From Polyporus tsugae (taxonomy: Eukaryota > Basidiomycota > Agaricomycetes > Polyporales > Polyporaceae), in NCBI GenBank assembly GCA_024305745.1, contig JAHRBS010000010.1, positions 379,501 to 443,500 on the forward strand: a DNA stretch of 64,000 bases, given 5' to 3'. The notes beneath the pieces were generated by a model. That model was not told where the DNA came from and made no database searches. It worked only from the letters and a program-made list of their open reading frames with translations. The translations under genes were made by a program, and so were the position numbers. This document shows, piece by piece, positions 59,727 to 64,000 of the stretch. Each line of letters starts with the position of its first letter. Position 1 is the first letter of the stretch.

Positions 59727-62700
59727 CTACCAGCGTCCGCGACGCCCAGTACTGCTTCCAGGCCCTTGGTAAGGCCCGTAATCCGGAGGCGGTCGTCCAC
59801 CACCACCTGCGAATAGACATCAGCACACGGCCCCAAACTGATAAATGAAAAGTAACTTACCACTGCGAGGAGCAGGCGGAGGAGGAGAACGTGGTTTCCC
59901 AGATAGGGTTGACGAAGGGATGACAGCATTCCTGAACACTTGCATGAGATCGTCGGTGCGGAACACAGGGCCTGCAAGTCCATGAAAGTAATCAGCACTA
60001 ACCCCCCATAAGAGTGGCGTTGGAAGAGCGACGAACCGTCGAAGCTATCCGGAGAAGGCAAGGTGCCGATAAACCAAGTGAGCACGTTCGGCAGCTGCAC
60101 GCCCTTGTCCTCCTCCTTCTCCTCCTTGAACCGCCCTCGCGGGGGCGGCGGCGGCGGCGGCGCGTCTCGCTCCCGTTCCCGCTCCCACATCGGCGACCCG
60201 TGCCGCCTGTGCGGCGGCCCGTCCCACCTGTCCCGGTCACGGCCCCTACCCGACCCTGGGCTGCTCGGCCGCGCCCGCTTCGATGGGTAGTCGCGGGACT
60301 CGTCGCGGCGCCGGTGGTCGGGTGAGGACGCCCGCTTGGAGGAGGACGAGCCCTGGGTGGGTGTAGCCGACTTGGCGGCGGTGTCGGAGACGATGGACTG
60401 GAGGGTGTCGGAGCGGCCGAGGAGACCGCTGCTGCCGTTGGTGCGTGGGCCGCCACTGCCCGACCTACTGAGCACGAAGCCGAGGTCGCGCGTCGCGATC
60501 GAGTCGACATGACTGTATTTGTGGCGTTCTGCGAAACGCTTGATGGGAGGGTCTACAAGTGCAGTAGCCTGTGTCAACGGATGGATCGAGTAAAACACAG
60601 GATTCACGGCGTACCATTCGGGTAGACCTCTGCCATGCGCTTCTCCAGCTTCAGTGCAGCCGCGAGATCCCCGTACTGGTACTCATACTTGGACCAGCGC
60701 TCCCATAGGGGGCGTGCTTTGTCAGGCGAGAACGTCCCGATCACACGTTCAAACAATGCTCTTGCGTCTGCAGGCGAGAATGCAGCAGGTCAGCGGGATG
60801 CAATAGTGCGCGGAAAGTGGACGCACTGTTCTCATCGTTGACGGAGATGAGGAAGTTGAGGTAGCGCAGCACGAACTCGACTTCATCACCATATAACTCC
60901 ATCGCCTTCTCAAATATTCTGCTAGCTAACGGGATGTCCTTGTTGCCGCAGTGGTACTCCATGAGTGCTGGACAAGTCCACGTGAGCGACTGAACGGATG
61001 AAACGCATGAGGGTGGCATCGCACCTTCGGCTTCATGAACCTCCCAAGGCGTCCAGCGATCTCTGCGGGCCTTACCGAAGACGTTGCGAGCAGACCTCAG
61101 ACCCTCAGCACGCCGCGCGAACCTGATGTACACGATCCACGCAATGCCATAGTCGGTCCGCTTGTCACACAGTTCCTTGTTCTTCGGTGGCTTCTCGTCT
61201 GAAGACTGTGTGTTGAATGACGAGTGATTCGACGTCGGGCCTTGATGCGAGGCGACTGTATCTGATGTGCCGTTATTTTGCGACTGACTCTGCTGCTGGG
61301 AGCCGATACTGCCGTTGGATGAGTTCGACGGATTCACCCTGCTCTCGAGTGACTCGAGGTCTTTGCGCAGCGTTTCGAGGAACTTGTCAAACGTGGCATG
61401 CACTTCCGTGAAGTTACCTTGCAGCTCAAGTGCCTCGGCGTACGCGAAGTTCAGCACGAAACTGCAAAAGTTACGGTTCAGTACGAGAGAACGCCAATTT
61501 TGGATCGTCTCACCTGGCAGGGTTGGCGTCGATGCCGGCCTTCAGGAGTGCCAACGCTTCGTCAGTCTTACCGACGCTGTTCGTCCACGCATATGCCATG
61601 TACCTGAAGTCGCGAGGACAAGTTAGCCATGCGAGGACTCGAAAGGAGACAGAAACGTACCAGATCTCAGAGTAGAATCGCATGCGCACGATCGCCTTCT
61701 TGTACACACTCTGCACACGCTGGAGGAACGCACTCCGGTTACTCTCTTCGATCTCAAGGGGATTTCCCTCTTCCCACTTAAGGTAGAGCCGCCAGCGTGC
61801 GACGAGGGCCTTGTCGCCGTGGTTGAACGTCGGCGCACGGGGCAGCCAGATGGACGGACGCTTATCTTTTCCAGCGGGAAGAGGCGGGAATAGGACCGTC
61901 AGGTGCTCTTGCAGCTGATTGAGGACCGTGCGCGCTTGCATGTGGTTTTCTTGCAGGTCTGAAATGAACTTCTTGGCCTACAAAACGAATCGAGGTGAGG
62001 ACGCACAGAGGGGTTGCAGAGCAAGCACAACTCACGGTAATCTTGTTCAAGTTGTTCTCGAAGTCCTGGTACTCTTCCCACAGCCTCTTGACGTTCTCCA
62101 TTGGGATCTGAACTGCCTGCTGGTAAGCTCTCCGGACGGCGTCCATCTTTTGCTGCTCTTCCCATGTGGTACTTGTCTAATGGCACATCTCGTCAGTTAG
62201 TGTCACACGTCCCACGCTATCTACCGAAAGACGGGTCTCGCTGGTCACCACAAAATGTCGAACACACGGTGGACTTGAACAGGAAGGGATGAGGTCGCGA
62301 TCCATAATATACTACGAAATGGTACAACGGTTGGAGCGACAAAACCGAGTCCATCGAAGTGACGAGAAGAAGGCGAAAAGGAAACCATAAAGACAAGAAC
62401 TGGAACTGGGGACAGGGAGCGCGCATGTGATGGCGGCACGGAGTTGCTAGACGTACGGCTTCGTTTCGAACAAAACCATGCACCCCCGGTACATCTCCAA
62501 GTCCGCCATAACAGCTGTATTCGAACAGCCTTCGCGCACAAAAATACGGCAGCTTGCGGTTGCGGCAAGCAGCTAACCCCCACCATAACCCAAACATCGA
62601 GGACGGGCAGGGTTGACGGGGTGACAGAAGCGCAGCCGGCAGTGTGACGACGGGTGGTTGCATAACTCACAAATGCATGCAAGAGGGCGAACATACGAGA

Positions 62701-63519
62701 CACGTCCGAGGATAGATATGGAAACACTTCAGCACGGGACACGTACCTCGCCAGCCTTGAGGAAGTTGATGTAATCCTGCCAAATCTCATAACTGTCCTT
62801 GTCTTGACCTGCGTGTCCCAGCGCAAAATCGTAACACTTGCGAACCACATCACGCGCGTTCGGACCAGTCGTGATTCGTCTAGGTGTAGTGTTAGCGGGT
62901 GAGGGCCGTCGAGCGTTGAGCGTCGCACCTGATGTACGTGAGGTAGAACTTGAGGAGGTCTACAGAAGGCGAGGTTTTCAGCAAAAACTTCTTGAAAAGC
63001 TGTTCAGCGTAGCCGAAGTGGGACGGGTCGTCCAGAAAATGCCGGAGGTAGGCGATTTGAACGGAGGGCTGCGCATTCAGGTCAGACGACAGTATTCGCA
63101 CGAGAGAGGAGCACACGGGTTGTTCTGACGGTGTTGGGATACGTCTCGAGCATGCCTTCGTAGGTCTCCTTGATCTTCTCGATGTCTCCAGAATCCTCTG
63201 CAAGGTCGACGAGTCTCTGCCACCCGTCGGCATCGACAGGTTTGTCACGCAGTTGTGCACGCAGCTGATCCCATTCGGATTGTGGTGGCGGAGTTGGCTC
63301 CGATGCTGGAACGCTTGCTGGTCGTGGTGGATCTTGACTATTTGGTTGGGTTGACGTTGGTGTGGGTGTGGAAGCTACAGCAGGGGGCATGGAGGACTCT
63401 TGAAGTTGTCGCAAGGCGCTGAGGATGCCCTCGGATAGCTGAGACTTCTCTTCCGGAGGTTGTATGTTGTCTTCCATAGTACTCTCGGTCATAGCTTCAG
63501 GTGGAGGAGGCTCAGACAT
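59727..63519 (-). CDS. RNA14: RNA14/CstF3-like cleavage and polyadenylation factor
   Basis: Nuclear HAT-repeat (Suf domain) subunit of the cleavage factor IA/CstF complex for pre-mRNA 3'-end formation. Exons (5' to 3'): 63130-63519, 62929-63068, 62747-62879, 62036-62176, 61661-61977, 61514-61603, 61025-61461, 60827-60967, 60615-60767, 60037-60552, 59861-59971, 59727-59806. They join in frame to 882 aa. The N-terminal ~90 residues are Pro/Ser-rich. HAT-repeat signatures follow ([80 protein letters not shown]...[14 protein letters not shown]). A Ser/Arg/Pro-rich segment with poly-Pro precedes the C-terminal conserved tail ([13 protein letters not shown]). Intron 3 (62177-62746, 570 nt) is about ten times the usual length here. 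Confidence 0.94.
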
Positions 63520-63758
63520 GGTAGAGGGTCAAGGTCAAGGGGGGAACGTTATCGACAAGGACAAGCTTTGGACGAGCCGTCAACAACAAATTGAAACAGC
63601 CCTGCAAACGGTATTTGTCCTTGTTTTGATGAGCGTCCCAACCGTCCGCGTCAAGCGCTGTCAAGCGTCCTCCAGAGATTATTCCCGGGCCTACTAGGTT
63701 CCCCACCTTGTTTCTCCTCTATTGTCATCTGCGTCAACCCCGTTCGAAATTCTTAGCG
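63520..63758. promoter_or_regulatory. Divergent promoter region
   Basis: A 239-bp spacer between the RNA14 start (63519, minus) and the first ATG of the next gene (63759, plus). It probably serves both genes. No specific element is identified. Confidence 0.4.
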
Positions 63759-64000
63759 ATGGACGCTGTGGATGTGGCGCTCAGAGCGCTGAATACAGCG
63801 GCCTCGAAGAGCAGAGCCAAAGAGAAGAAGCTCCTTGCGGAGATGGCGGGACAGGCTTCAACCCACCTCGTACTACTGGTACATCTCCACCATTAAATGA
63901 TGAAGACAGATTACATGATCTTGCGCGCAGAAACTCTCCTCGATATCTGAGCAAGTCACAGAGAAGCTATCCAACTTCCTCCGCACGTCGTTTCTCACAC
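63759..64000 (+). CDS. 5' part of an unidentified gene, cut by window end
   Basis: The start MDAVDVALRALNTAAS lies at 63759. Exon 1 runs to 63878, then a 52-nt intron (63879-63930, GTACAT...GCGCAG), then an exon open to the window edge reading KLSSISEQVTEKLSNF. The N terminus is helical and Lys/Ala-rich. I do not recognise it. Another frame is also open across 63800-64000 without that intron, so the model is tentative. Confidence 0.4.

Overview
The window looks like nuclear DNA of a basidiomycete fungus, most likely an agaricomycete of the Polyporales type. The evidence is GC-rich coding sequence, genes cut by many short introns (mostly 50-70 nt, GTRNGT donors, CTRAY branch points), and the protein families present. 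No bacterial operon structure is seen.

Left flank (1-11,041): a nine-exon gene for a Yta7/ATAD2-type AAA+ bromodomain chromatin protein (+), a hypothetical membrane-anchored or secreted protein (-), about 1.6 kb without a convincing gene, a secreted GH18 chitinase-like enzyme (-) with a His/Lys/Gly repeat region, and about 1.3 kb without a convincing gene.

Centre (about 11,042-59,555): a 48.5-kb tandem array. A 3.4-kb block E holds one complete seven-exon gene for a GH85 endo-beta-N-acetylglucosaminidase (ENGase, - strand). It alternates with a 7.8-7.9-kb block C in the order E-C-E-C-E-C-E-C-E. All five ENGase genes appear intact (768-770 aa). The repeat period is 11,318-11,319 bp for units 2-4. 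Copies 2-4 are almost identical. Copies 1 and 5 are more diverged, and copy 5 is a mosaic of the other two types. Block C shows no recognisable transposase, reverse transcriptase or terminal repeats. It does carry at least one good candidate gene: a TATA-driven six-exon ORF for a 169-aa Cys-rich protein of unknown function. It also carries a second region with a run of consensus introns whose reading frame I could not resolve. Copy 1 of C differs from the other copies mainly by a ~1-kb highly diverged segment that keeps some of its splice sites.

Right flank (59,556-64,000): a twelve-exon gene for RNA14/CstF3, the pre-mRNA cleavage and polyadenylation factor (-), then the start of a divergent gene (+).

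Functionally, the GH18 enzyme and the five GH85 enzymes all act on GlcNAc-containing glycans (chitin or N-glycan cores). The array may be a recent dosage amplification of cytosolic ENGase together with unknown passenger genes. The flanking YTA7 and RNA14 genes are ordinary housekeeping genes and show where the unique chromosome resumes.
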